A stretch of 15,913 nt of DNA from positions 1 through 15,913 of the forward strand of contig RPQK01000079.1 in the NCBI GenBank assembly GCA_003819755.1, in the 5' to 3' direction. Within the stretch, counting starts at the first letter, position 1; each line of letters opens with the position of its first letter. The notes under the pieces are model-generated. The model had not been told where the DNA came from. It ran no database searches and saw only the letters and a list, made by a program, of their open reading frames with translations. Below are positions 6,958 through 15,717 of this stretch, in pieces. This stretch comes from Acidobacteriota bacterium. Lineage in GTDB: Bacteria > Acidobacteriota > UBA6911 > RPQK01. Made by a program: the position numbers and the translations under genes.

Positions 6958-8192
6958 ACGGGGCTTTTATTGTGGCCGGACTCTCCAGAGTCCGGCGCCG
7001 GGCTCGCGAGAGCCCGGCCCAAAAGCGGCCGGGCTGCCGGACTCTGGAGAGTCCGGCCACAATGAGAGTGCTGGCGGATGATTTCTCAGGCGCTGCGGAA
7101 GTAGCCGGCGTCGGCTTCCGGTACGGGCTTCAGGCGGCTGTTCAACTCGATAGTCAGGTGCCGGCGCCCCACCGCGAGCTGGCAGTGCTCGACATCGACT
7201 CGCGATCAAAGTCCGAAGGGGAGGCGGTCGGCCTGGTAGAGTCCGCTCTCGATCGGGGCCGGATTGTCTTCAAGAAGATCGACTCGGTTCTGCGGGGGCA
7301 CGTGGTCGCGGAGATCCGGCCATTCCTGGAGTCCAAGCGCTACTCGCGCGCTCTGGTCGTCCCTTTTAACCCTGACCTCGGCCGGGGTATTAGAAACGGA
7401 GTGTACCGGGTACACGACGTTCCGATCAGCCACACGCCTTTTCGTGACGATCCCGAGTACCCGATCACGACCTCGGATGTCTTGACGATGCTGGGCGCCG
7501 GCGAAGGGGTGGTCCGGCTTTGTCGGCTCTCCGATGCCTTGCCCGATACGGGGATCGTGATCGGAGAGGGGGAGACGTTCGAGGAGCTCGAAGCTTGGGC
7601 CGATCGAGTCGACGCGAAAACCGTTCCGGTTGGTGGAGCACCCTTCTTCGCGGCCTGGCTCAAGAGCCGTGGAACGCGGGCCGGCCGGCCTCCCTGTCCA
7701 GAAGCGGGCCAAACAACGCTGGTGGTATCCGGAACCACCTCTCGAGTGGTCGACTGGCGTTCTGTTCGGGAAGAGGGCGTTGTCCGCCTGCTGGCAATGC
7801 CGGAGGCCGTGTTTGAGGGTTCACAAGAAGATGTGAGTGGATGGGCAGCCGACGTCGTCGCCACTCTGGATGCGACTGGCGTGGCGGTCGTCTCAATTGG
7901 CGGCGCGCGGTTACTGGACCGGTCTCAATCTCCGCGGCTCGCCGCGCGCCTGGCCGAAGTGGCCGCTTCGGTCCTGACCCGGCGGCCGGTGGATCAGCTC
8001 TGGCTGGAAGGGGGCGCAACCGCGTCAGCGGTCGTACGGCAGATGGGCTGGATATCCCTGGATGTTGTGGGCGAGGCAGCACCGGGAGTAGTGCAATTGC
8101 GTCCGGTCTCAGGCGGTCCACTCATCACCGTCAAACCGGGGAGTTACCCGTGGCGGCGGGGTGTAGTCGGCTGCCAGCCTAAGGCAGTTTAA
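6954..8192 (+). CDS. Four-carbon acid sugar kinase (DUF1537 / OtnK-DtnK type)
   Basis: Conserved sequence begins at ATG 7062. Numbering from there: VLADDFSGAAEVAG at 3-16 (substrate-domain motif), LDIDSRS at 43-49, FKKIDSVLRG at 70-79, VPFNPDLGRGIRNGVY at 100-115, VVSGTTS at 221-227, EGGATASAVV at 316-325 and a C-terminal KPGSYPW. These match the two-domain DUF1537 kinases that phosphorylate D-threonate, D-erythronate and similar acids with ATP. The 376 residues are slightly fewer than the usual 410-470. The open frame continues upstream to GTG 6954, which has a strong ribosome site and overlaps the previous stop. That would add 36 mostly basic residues encoded by a palindromic repeat. Either the repeat is translated as an N-terminal tail, or ATG 7062 at the end of the repeat is used. 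The product of this kinase would feed the PdxA-type enzyme. Confidence 0.85.
   Translation: MNGAFIVAGLSRVRRRARESPAQKRPGCRTLESPATMRVLADDFSGAAEVAGVGFRYGLQAAVQLDSQVPAPHRELAVLDIDSRSKSEGEAVGLVESALDRGRIVFKKIDSVLRGHVVAEIRPFLESKRYSRALVVPFNPDLGRGIRNGVYRVHDVPISHTPFRDDPEYPITTSDVLTMLGAGEGVVRLCRLSDALPDTGIVIGEGETFEELEAWADRVDAKTVPVGGAPFFAAWLKSRGTRAGRPPCPEAGQTTLVVSGTTSRVVDWRSVREEGVVRLLAMPEAVFEGSQEDVSGWAADVVATLDATGVAVVSIGGARLLDRSQSPRLAARLAEVAASVLTRRPVDQLWLEGGATASAVVRQMGWISLDVVGEAAPGVVQLRPVSGGPLITVKPGSYPWRRGVVGCQPKAV
6969..7063. repeat. Composite palindromic element inside the kinase 5' end
   Basis: Perfect 27-base arms at 6969-6995 and 7037-7063 are inverted copies (ATTGTGGCCGGACTCTCCAG and onward). Each arm also folds on itself: CCGGACTCT and AGAGTCCGG pair at 6976-6995, and the counterpart folds at 7037-7056. 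The 41-base centre holds a third hairpin, CCGGGCTC-GCGA-GAGCCCGG, at 6998-7017. The element can thus form one long stem or three short ones. The whole 95-base unit has no stop in the kinase frame. It carries no gene and looks like a mobile palindromic repeat. Confidence 0.85.
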
Positions 8193-8236
8193 CCACCGAG
8201 ACACAGATCAGGCGACCTGTTGCGATGAGCTGAGTT

Positions 8237-8313
8237 TTAACCACGAAACACACGAAGCACACGAAAGAAATTCTGAGGCCTTTTTCGTGTGTTTCGTGTG
8301 TTTCGTGGTTAAA
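8237..8313. repeat. CACGAAACACACGAAAC-type palindrome, copy 2
   Basis: The left arm at 8237-8267 (TTTAACCACGAAACACACGA, then AGCACACGAAA) pairs with 8283-8313, with one mismatch and a 15-base spacer. The arms are the same sequence as copy 1 at 5289-5382, but the spacer is unrelated and shorter. It lies 44 bases after the kinase stop, where it could help end transcription of the operon. It is also immediately upstream of the PA14 remnant. Confidence 0.85.
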
Positions 8314-8328
8314 CGGGAGTTGCCTGGC

Positions 8329-8640
8329 ATGACATTCAGAATTTCCTTTTTCTGCTCCTCCTCGCTGCTCTGCTGGGCTTCTTCGCGCCGGACAGCGAAA
8401 CGAGCAATTCGATCGGCATCAGAATGGATGCTCATCGATGGGAAAACGGTCCTCGCCTGGGAAGACGGCGAAGCTCAGAAGGCGGGGACTATCCCTCTTA
8501 TCAAGGGTAAGAAGTACCCGATCGAGATTGTCTATGCACACGACCACGGTGAGAACACCTACCTGAATCTCCTGTGGAGCTGGGCCGGACAGCCGACCGC
8601 CGCGATTCCGCGCGAGGCCCCGAGGACAATTTCCAGAGCT
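8329..8640 (+). pseudogene. PA14-domain protein remnant
   Basis: From about 8421 one frame encodes WMLIDGKTVLAWEDGEAQKA followed by IPLIKGKKYPIEIVYAHDHG, LNLLWSW and IPREA. These are the last strands of a PA14 domain, a beta-barrel found in secreted carbohydrate-binding proteins and glycosidases (usual pattern: WIDGKLLI, then GKKYPI.LEY, then LLW..PGQ..IP). Just upstream, 8338-8400 reads in a different frame as a hydrophobic signal-like run, LFLLLLAALLGFFAP, so a secreted gene seems to have been collapsed. A full PA14 domain is about 140 residues; about 70 remain. There is no credible start or stop for a functional product. The left end abuts the palindrome. Confidence 0.55.
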
Positions 8641-8791
8641 GGTTCGACACGGGAGGACTTTGGTCGCTCCCCCGTCTTGGCGCCCGCCGGTGGGAATTTC
8701 AAGGACACCTCACACGCAACTTGCCCACCGTATTTTCGAAGGAGCGCGGAGCCACAATAAAAGTCCCTCGCCCACCGGACACAGCCACAAC
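8641..8791. other. Gap with no supported gene
   Basis: Between the PA14 remnant and the stop of the large minus-strand gene I see no coding signal, no convincing terminator hairpin and no known repeat, apart from an AATAAAAG stretch at 8756-8763. Confidence 0.4.
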
Positions 8792-11700
8792 TCACCGCAA
8801 CGTTCTGCGCGGGGCGCGGCGGGAGACGGGAAACCGGCGGGTCGGGGAGACGGCCGAGATCAGCAAACCGCCTCCCGATGTGCCCAGGCGGACATACCAG
8901 TGCCCGGTCTCGGCGACACGCCCGGCGAGATCGCTCGCCCCGTCGCCGTCGAAGTCGCCGACCACCTCGTCGGTCCAGGACACAGTCGTCGGCCAGGTGT
9001 CCCAATGCTGGTTAGCGAACCTTGCGCCGAAGTTGCCGGGTGGTACGTCGGCGAGAGCGACCCAGACCTCACCTGTGTCGGCGGCGCGGCCGACGATGTC
9101 CACCTTGCTGTCGCCGTTGAAGTCGCCTACCTTCAGGGCCTTCCACGTGACTCCTGTTGGCCACCGACCGACGGCCTCGATTGGCCCGTAGACGTCCAGC
9201 CACCACTCCCCGTTCTCGAGCCCCCGCCTGCTTATCTCAGTCTCACCGTCGCCGTCAAAATCACCGAAGAGGACGTCGACCCAGGTGACGGCTGGGGGCC
9301 AGTCCTCATGCACTTCCGATGAGCACTTCCCGAAGTCAAGAAAGGCACGTTGGTTTGCCTGCAAGGAGCGCCCGAACAACATGTCGGGTTGACCCGCCGC
9401 CCGATGCAGAACGCCGACGTCCACCCATTCCACCCCTGGCGTCCAACTGTCGCACTGCTGGTTGAGGAAACGCGTTCCGTCCGAGTAGCCGACCCAGATT
9501 TTGCCGTCCGAAAAGGACCGGCCCACGACGTCCTTGAAACCGTCGTGGTTGAAATCGCCGACACGCACATCAACCCAATTGACGGCCGGGTCCCACTGTC
9601 CCCAGTTTTTCATCTCAAACCGGGTACCTATCGAAATGGCGACTCGCCACTCGCCGGTCGTCGCGATGCGGCCGGCTATATCATCGCGACCGTCATCGTT
9701 GAAGTCCCCCACGCTCAGATCCACCCAGGTCTCTCCTCTTAGCCAGGAACCCCAGACTTGGTTCTCAAACCCGCTCCCGGTGGACAGCGCGACCCAAAGT
9801 TGCGCCTCGGACATGTTCCGTCCCGCAATGTCATCTCGGCCGTCGCCGTTAAAATCTCCGGCTAGCACGTCGCTCCAAGCTTCGGTCGACGGCCAGGCAC
9901 CCCAGTCCTGTGTTGGCTGAGGCAGGCCGGAGCTCTGTTCGACCGTATAAGTGAGGCCGCCGATTCTTATGTGGCCGGCACGCGGAGGGCCCGAGTTGCT
10001 GAAGACCACGAACTCGATGCCAAAGGCACAACCGGTCCTTCCGTTCATCTCGAGGTAAATCCAAGGCGAGTCGGTTTCGGCGGTCCAGGAACATAGACTT
10101 CCCACGCATCCGGGTTTTACCTGCCCGATCCCTCCAGAGGCCGGAAACTGTTTGCCCGTCTCCTTCAGAGTGAAATTGCACGAGGACTGTTGGATCACGG
10201 TGAAATCCTGCCCTGCGACCCTGATACTGCCTCGCCGCTCCGCGCCGTTGTTTGCCTGGACGGTGTAGGTCAAGATCCCATTGCCCGTTCCACTGGCAGG
10301 GGACCCGAGCGTGATCCAGCCGACTTCACTCTCGATCAACCAGGTACAACCAGACGAAGCTGTAAAGGACAGCTCCCGGGTCCCGCCGGCCGCAGGTATG
10401 TTCGCTGTCGTTTGTGCTAAAGCAGAGCCGCACTCGACGCCGGACTGCCTGGTAAAGACGCCTCTTGACGTCGCCAGATAGACTTGCCCTGGATCGGTAC
10501 GGCTCACTACACAGCTCCTGACAACCGCAGACGGAGCCTCCAGACCCCTTTTCAGCTTCACCCAGTCAGATCCCGGCCCGCGACTTAAAAAGACTTCCGA
10601 GCTCCGCACGACCCAAAGACGAGCGGGATCGCTCGGATCAAGGCTAAAGTCTGTCACCTCTCCCCCGTACCCCCCGTACCGCAACTCCCAATTCAGGCCG
10701 TCATCTTCACTCTCCAAAAGGCCACGATTGGTCGCGATGAAAAGAGATTGGGGTCTTAGCGGGTGGATTGCCATCTTGCTTACCGAAACGTAATCGGTGT
10801 CATAGGGCCAGTCCGGCACCCAACCGGTCTCCGCCCAGGTGGTACCGAAATCCCTGCTTTTCATCACGCCTTGGTACCGCGTTCCCGCGTAGAGCACGCC
10901 AGTCTCGGACGGGCGGACCAGGATAGAGTTGACGGTCGGCACCATCAAGCCGCCGCAAATGGCCCATTCCCACGTCGAACCCCCGTCGGGGCTCGTGTAG
11001 AGACTGCCGTAGCTCCCAATCACGTAGAGGCGCAGCGGGTTTCCCGGATCAATCGCGAGTGACGACGCTGCTGTCGGGAAATTCAACGAGATCCACGTCG
11101 CCCCTCCATCTGTCGTCTTGTGGACACCCGCGGAACCAAGCAAATACCTCACGGCGGGGTTGGAGGGATCGAAAACTAAGCCGCCATTTTGGGTCGGAGC
11201 CGACGGATGCGCGAGCCAGCTCGTGGCCTGGTCTTCGCTGATCCACACACGGGGGTAGCTCCCGGCATATACTCGCGAATCCACCGGATCCAAAGCCACA
11301 AAACTCACCGAAGACGGCACCAGGCCACGAACCGCCTGCCAGGTAATCCCGTCCGCGCTTCGTTCAACCCCCTCGCTGGTCGTTGCCAGCCAGCCCGACT
11401 CCGGAGATCCGCCCGGAAACATGGCAGCACCGGCCGTGAGTGGCAGCGATCCGGCGTCCGTCCAAGTCGAACCGGCGTCAGTGCTTTTCCTGACCAAGCC
11501 GCAGCCGCCGACGTACACGTGGCCCGGTTGGAGGTTGTCCGCCGAGAAGAAGCCCGAACATCCCATACTCGTGCCCGTCTGGAGGCGGGTCCAGTTCTCG
11601 CCTCCGTCCGCGCTGCGCCAGAATGCGTCAGAGGTGCGTGCGTAAACGATCTCGTGGTTCCCGCCGTCGAAGACAAAGGCCGCCGTATAGTCCTTGTCAT

Positions 11701-14700
11701 TCAGGGGTGGGCCACTTTGAACCGCCCGCCAGGTGAGTCCGCCATCCGTAGTCCGGAAAAAGCCCTGACGGGATGAAACCAGGAGTCGATTGGGATTCAC
11801 CGGGTCTATTGCGAGGCCGGCAACGCTCCGCGGACTTCCAGCGAGAAGGACAAACTGCTCGCCGTCCGTGCACTTCAACACTCCGGTTATCCCGGCTGAG
11901 TACAATACCTCACGCTCGCTGGGATGGGCTGTCAAATACGACGGCGCGGTCGAGCCGACCGTTTTCCACGTCGCGCCGCCATCCGTGGTCCTGATGAACC
12001 CGTTGGAGGTTGTCGCCCACAGCCAGTTTGGGTCGGGAGCGGAGACGACGATTTTGGCAATGTATGGATCGCCAGAGGAGGGCGTCACTCGCTTCCAGCT
12101 CAAACCGCCGTCTGTACTTCTGAAGCCGCCGGCAGAACTGGCCACCAGGATTATCGCGGGATTGGACGGATGCCCTGTCAGGCCCCAGTACCCTCCCAAC
12201 TCCGGGCCGGCGGTGAACCAGGTGTTCACTCCCGGCTGGACAACCTCAGCCTCAAAGTCATTCAACCGAATCTTGCCGATCCGCGTGTCGACCGAGGGAT
12301 TCTGGGCAACAGCAAAAGTGAGCTTGCGGCTGCCGCTCCCGCTCGGATTCGCGAGCGAGATCCACTGATCCTGTTTGGTTGCTGTCCAATTGCACCCGGC
12401 GGGCAGGGAGACATCCAGATCATAGCTTCCTCCAGCCGGTGCGACGGTTCGAGTCGACCAGGAGAGCGCAACTGGGCAGGAAGCGCCTGGCTGAGAGACG
12501 GTGAAACTCTGCCCGGCGATCCGCAGAATCCCTTCTCGAGCTTCGACCGACTGGTTGGGCAAGACCGAGTACTCAATGGTGCCCGATCCAGATCCGTTCA
12601 TTCCGCGGGTTATGGCCACCCACGTCACCGCGCTCGAGGCTGTCCACTCGCACTGCCCGCTGACGGAAACATTCCCTGACCCTCCGGCTGCTGTTACCGT
12701 TGCACTTGCTGGGGAAAGGGCAATGGAGCATCCAGCCGCCTGGTTAACCGTGTAGCGCTGTCCGGAGACGCTCAGGACGCCGGAACGAGCGGGTCCGGGA
12801 TTTGGGGAAACGGCATACTGGATTTGCCCACTTCCCGAACCATTTTGCCCGGCCGTAATCGAGATCCAGGATGCGAGGCTGAGGGCCTGCCACCGACAAT
12901 CGTTCGAGCCCGTCAATCCCACTGCTCCGGATCCGCCAGCCGCACTGACTTCTGCACCAGGACCGTTCAGAACAGATGTGCACCCCTGTTGTTCGAACGT
13001 GGCGGTCACGGTCTTGTCCGAGTCCAGAGTTACGGAGCAGGGGCCGGTTCCTGCGCAGGCACCACTCCATCCGGTAAAAAGCGAGCCCGGGTCGGCCCGG
13101 GCCGTAAGGCCGAAAGCCTGTCCGGGAGACGACTCCTGGGAGCAGTCGTCCCCGCAATTGATCGCGTTGCCCGAGAACACCCGACCCGATCCGCTACCCG
13201 CCTTTGTCACTTGGAGAACAAATGGGATCGGGGAGATCTGCGGAGCGACCGCCTTGGTTCCATCCATCGTTACCTGGCAAGGCCCGGTTCCGCTGCACGC
13301 GCCGAGCCAGCCGAGGAATCTGGAACCTGCATTGGCGGTAACTGTGAGAGTCACAGTGGCGCCGGGATCATAGCGTGCCACGCAGTTCGGGCCGTTCAAA
13401 CCACAATTGATCGCGCCGTCGTGTGATTTCACGAGACCATTCGAAGCCCTCTGCACGGTCAGAGGATACGCACGCCTGAATTCTGCCGTCACGGTCGTAT
13501 TTGATCCCATGACAATCGGGCAGGGGGCCTGGCATTCCTTCCAGCCGACAAACACTGAGTCACTGTCCGGGATTACGCTCAGGCTGACTTCTGTTCCCTT
13601 CCGAAGAGTCCCCGTGCAGTCCGATCCGCAGGATATACCGTTGCCGGTGATGAGACCGGAACCCGTCCCTTCTTTCCTGACCGTCAGCGTGCCGACTGCA
13701 TCGTCATCAATGATGGTTCCGAGACCTGTCCCGTCTTCGATGGTGGCGTTTCGCGCTTCGGACAAGACCAGCTGCAACGTTTCATCCTGCTCTTCCAGGG
13801 TGTCGGTGTGGATCTGAACATAGAACAGACCCTGCGTTCCCCCGGCGGGTATTGTGAGAGTCCCTGTTTTACCCCAGTAATCGAGCCCTTCACTTGCCGT
13901 TTGCGCGATCGTCTGGCAGTAGACGCCGACCGTTTGAGAACTGGCTTCCGAGAGCTTCACCTGGAAAGCCACACTGTGCGCCGGAGCCCCTGTATCGTCC
14001 TCGACCACCCGCACATCGCCCACCGACAGCCTCGGTGCCGACCGCGGACAAATGAGCGTTTCGGTCGCCTCAGCGGTCTCAACATTGACTGGAAACGGAG
14101 AGACGGTTGCGGAGACCGGCTCGATCGAGATCGCTATATCTGCGACCGATGCTTGGGCATCGGAGGCGGCGGCAATTTCGGAGTCGTACACGGATGCGCA
14201 CGAAGAAAGATGACCGGCCTCATCGGCTTTGAGCGCCCAACCCTGCTTCCCGGCAACCACAAAGCCGCCATCCGGGGTGGGGCTTGTTGTCGTAATCAAG
14301 GAATAGTCGCCGCCCAGGAGCTCTTGCCAGCAGATGTTGCCGTCTATGTCGATCCGCGTGATCCAGCCCTGTTTGCCCCAAGGATGAACCGAGCGGGCTG
14401 CGCAGATCAGATAGCCCCCTCCAATCAAGCCACTGCTTAAAACTTCGCCCGGCGAATCCCAGTATTGCACACCTGTTGATCCGAAGTCTTTGGTCCACAT
14501 CGGCTGACCAGCGGAGTTCAGCTGCAACGCCACGATCTTCGTCCCGACATGCCCTGTGACCAGCAAGTTCCCGTCCGGGCTCGTAGTCAGGTTCTCGAAA
14601 CTGTGTTGCTCCGAGTTACTAACCTGATAGGATTTGGCCCACTTCACTTCTCCTGTGGATGTCAGACTCAAGACTTGATACGAATCGGAGTAAGAATGAA

Positions 14701-15550
14701 GGTTACCGGTGCCTCCGACAACGTAACTTCCGTCCCCGGTGGCCTTGAGCGCCTGCAGCGTCCTGGGACCGTAGCTCTTGATCCAGTCAGTCTGGCCGCT
14801 TGCATTCACAGCCATCAACCAGGAGGAGTAAGCCTGTCCGGCAATGACGCAACCGTCGCCCGCTCGTTTAGCTATAAATACGGCGTCCGGTGACGGGTTG
14901 AGTTGAAACGACTGACTCCAGACCAGCTGACCGGTCTTGTCTACTTTTCGGAGATGTACCGGCTGAAATCTAGCGTGGTGAAGCAACAGGTAGCCGTCGG
15001 AAACCTCCAGAAGGCCGAGTGAGGAGGTGGGCTCCACGTAATCGTGGAGTTGCTGCCAAACCAGCGAGCCGTTCTGATCCAACTTGAAGAACCAAAGCCG
15101 GTACTGCTTCCACCCGGCAGCGAGAAAGCCGCCGTCTTCGGTCGCGATTATGTTCCCTATACCCTCACCATCATACTGCCGGAACCACGACTCGTTCGAC
15201 CCGTCCACGCCAAAAAGCGCGATGACCTTCTTGTTTGAATCCATGCGAAGGTTGCATGTCTCGGTCCCCTGGCACGCTCCGCTCCAACCCATGAAGGCGA
15301 AGCCCGGATCCGGACGAGCTTCAAGTCTAATGGTCGTATATGCACTCTGAATTGCGGAGCATCTTGCCCCGCAGTCGATAGCGGCCGTATCCGAAGCGAT
15401 GGTTCCCGAGCCGGTTCCCATTTTCCCTACTTCGAGGACGTAGGACGCCGGCGTCTGGGCCTCTGCGGTCGGCACAATGCCAAGTGAGGTGGACATGAAC
15501 AGAACCAAGACAAAAACGTTATGAACAGACGGCCGGATGTACCGCTTCAT
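8792..15550 (-). CDS. 2252-residue secreted mosaic protein (InlB, Calx-beta, BACON, Asp-box, FG-GAP)
   Basis: The gene starts at ATG 15550 after AGAGGTG. Residues 1-31 are a Sec signal peptide. The order after that is: InlB-type repeat with paired cysteines (37-114); a first beta-propeller-like region with DGGF..AG...W..K.D..G...W units (120-450); Calx-beta (505-618, ending IIDDDA); three more InlB-type repeats (620-692, 694-770, 777-853); three BACON-like domains (856-938, 940-1020, 1024-1107); an Asp-box (BNR) propeller region with about eleven S.DGG..W motifs (1110-1705), enough for more than one propeller; two more BACON-like domains (1706-1788, 1790-1873); and seven FG-GAP/VCBS-like repeats with DFNGDGRDD calcium loops (1880-2225). 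A short basic tail closes it, with no recognisable anchor or sorting signal. The role is unknown: probably extracellular binding of polymer or partner cells. Paired cysteines fit export. It is uninterrupted over 6.7 kb and so is probably intact. Confidence 0.85.
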   Translation of the reverse strand: MKRYIRPSVHNVFVLVLFMSTSLGIVPTAEAQTPASYVLEVGKMGTGSGTIASDTAAIDCGARCSAIQSAYTTIRLEARPDPGFAFMGWSGACQGTETCNLRMDSNKKVIALFGVDGSNESWFRQYDGEGIGNIIATEDGGFLAAGWKQYRLWFFKLDQNGSLVWQQLHDYVEPTSSLGLLEVSDGYLLLHHARFQPVHLRKVDKTGQLVWSQSFQLNPSPDAVFIAKRAGDGCVIAGQAYSSWLMAVNASGQTDWIKSYGPRTLQALKATGDGSYVVGGTGNLHSYSDSYQVLSLTSTGEVKWAKSYQVSNSEQHSFENLTTSPDGNLLVTGHVGTKIVALQLNSAGQPMWTKDFGSTGVQYWDSPGEVLSSGLIGGGYLICAARSVHPWGKQGWITRIDIDGNICWQELLGGDYSLITTTSPTPDGGFVVAGKQGWALKADEAGHLSSCASVYDSEIAAASDAQASVADIAISIEPVSATVSPFPVNVETAEATETLICPRSAPRLSVGDVRVVEDDTGAPAHSVAFQVKLSEASSQTVGVYCQTIAQTASEGLDYWGKTGTLTIPAGGTQGLFYVQIHTDTLEEQDETLQLVLSEARNATIEDGTGLGTIIDDDAVGTLTVRKEGTGSGLITGNGISCGSDCTGTLRKGTEVSLSVIPDSDSVFVGWKECQAPCPIVMGSNTTVTAEFRRAYPLTVQRASNGLVKSHDGAINCGLNGPNCVARYDPGATVTLTVTANAGSRFLGWLGACSGTGPCQVTMDGTKAVAPQISPIPFVLQVTKAGSGSGRVFSGNAINCGDDCSQESSPGQAFGLTARADPGSLFTGWSGACAGTGPCSVTLDSDKTVTATFEQQGCTSVLNGPGAEVSAAGGSGAVGLTGSNDCRWQALSLASWISITAGQNGSGSGQIQYAVSPNPGPARSGVLSVSGQRYTVNQAAGCSIALSPASATVTAAGGSGNVSVSGQCEWTASSAVTWVAITRGMNGSGSGTIEYSVLPNQSVEAREGILRIAGQSFTVSQPGASCPVALSWSTRTVAPAGGSYDLDVSLPAGCNWTATKQDQWISLANPSGSGSRKLTFAVAQNPSVDTRIGKIRLNDFEAEVVQPGVNTWFTAGPELGGYWGLTGHPSNPAIILVASSAGGFRSTDGGLSWKRVTPSSGDPYIAKIVVSAPDPNWLWATTSNGFIRTTDGGATWKTVGSTAPSYLTAHPSEREVLYSAGITGVLKCTDGEQFVLLAGSPRSVAGLAIDPVNPNRLLVSSRQGFFRTTDGGLTWRAVQSGPPLNDKDYTAAFVFDGGNHEIVYARTSDAFWRSADGGENWTRLQTGTSMGCSGFFSADNLQPGHVYVGGCGLVRKSTDAGSTWTDAGSLPLTAGAAMFPGGSPESGWLATTSEGVERSADGITWQAVRGLVPSSVSFVALDPVDSRVYAGSYPRVWISEDQATSWLAHPSAPTQNGGLVFDPSNPAVRYLLGSAGVHKTTDGGATWISLNFPTAASSLAIDPGNPLRLYVIGSYGSLYTSPDGGSTWEWAICGGLMVPTVNSILVRPSETGVLYAGTRYQGVMKSRDFGTTWAETGWVPDWPYDTDYVSVSKMAIHPLRPQSLFIATNRGLLESEDDGLNWELRYGGYGGEVTDFSLDPSDPARLWVVRSSEVFLSRGPGSDWVKLKRGLEAPSAVVRSCVVSRTDPGQVYLATSRGVFTRQSGVECGSALAQTTANIPAAGGTRELSFTASSGCTWLIESEVGWITLGSPASGTGNGILTYTVQANNGAERRGSIRVAGQDFTVIQQSSCNFTLKETGKQFPASGGIGQVKPGCVGSLCSWTAETDSPWIYLEMNGRTGCAFGIEFVVFSNSGPPRAGHIRIGGLTYTVEQSSGLPQPTQDWGAWPSTEAWSDVLAGDFNGDGRDDIAGRNMSEAQLWVALSTGSGFENQVWGSWLRGETWVDLSVGDFNDDGRDDIAGRIATTGEWRVAISIGTRFEMKNWGQWDPAVNWVDVRVGDFNHDGFKDVVGRSFSDGKIWVGYSDGTRFLNQQCDSWTPGVEWVDVGVLHRAAGQPDMLFGRSLQANQRAFLDFGKCSSEVHEDWPPAVTWVDVLFGDFDGDGETEISRRGLENGEWWLDVYGPIEAVGRWPTGVTWKALKVGDFNGDSKVDIVGRAADTGEVWVALADVPPGNFGARFANQHWDTWPTTVSWTDEVVGDFDGDGASDLAGRVAETGHWYVRLGTSGGGLLISAVSPTRRFPVSRRAPRRTLR

Positions 15551-15717
15551 TTACACACCTCTTCAGGTCGAGCAGGGCCAATCACATTGCTTTAAAAGCA
15601 AATACAAAGCCGTAACCGGTCCGCCTCCCAAGGCAGCGAGTGTGGATGGAGGCGACCGTGGAACGCCGCTCGAGAGTCTACGCGCGAACCGGCTGACTGC
15701 CAAGGGATTCTGCGTGC
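15551..15717. other. Divergent intergenic region
   Basis: This region separates the large minus-strand gene from the plus-strand antitoxin. The ribosome site of the large gene (AGAGGTG on the minus strand) lies just inside it at about 15557-15563. A small palindrome, TTGCTT-TAA-AAGCAA, sits at 15587-15601 in the leader of the large gene and could be a regulatory or transcript-stability element. I found no promoter for the large gene with good boxes and spacing. The open frame crossing this region on the plus strand has no coding character. Confidence 0.4.

Noticed and set aside
9350..9920. Plus-strand open frames of 130 and 139 codons opposite the FG-GAP region
   Set aside because: They are shadows of the GC-rich minus-strand gene; the minus-strand translation has clear repeated domains and these do not.
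11189..12679. Plus-strand open frames up to 251 codons
   Set aside because: They oppose the Asp-box and BACON coding region and have arginine/proline-rich shadow composition without motifs.
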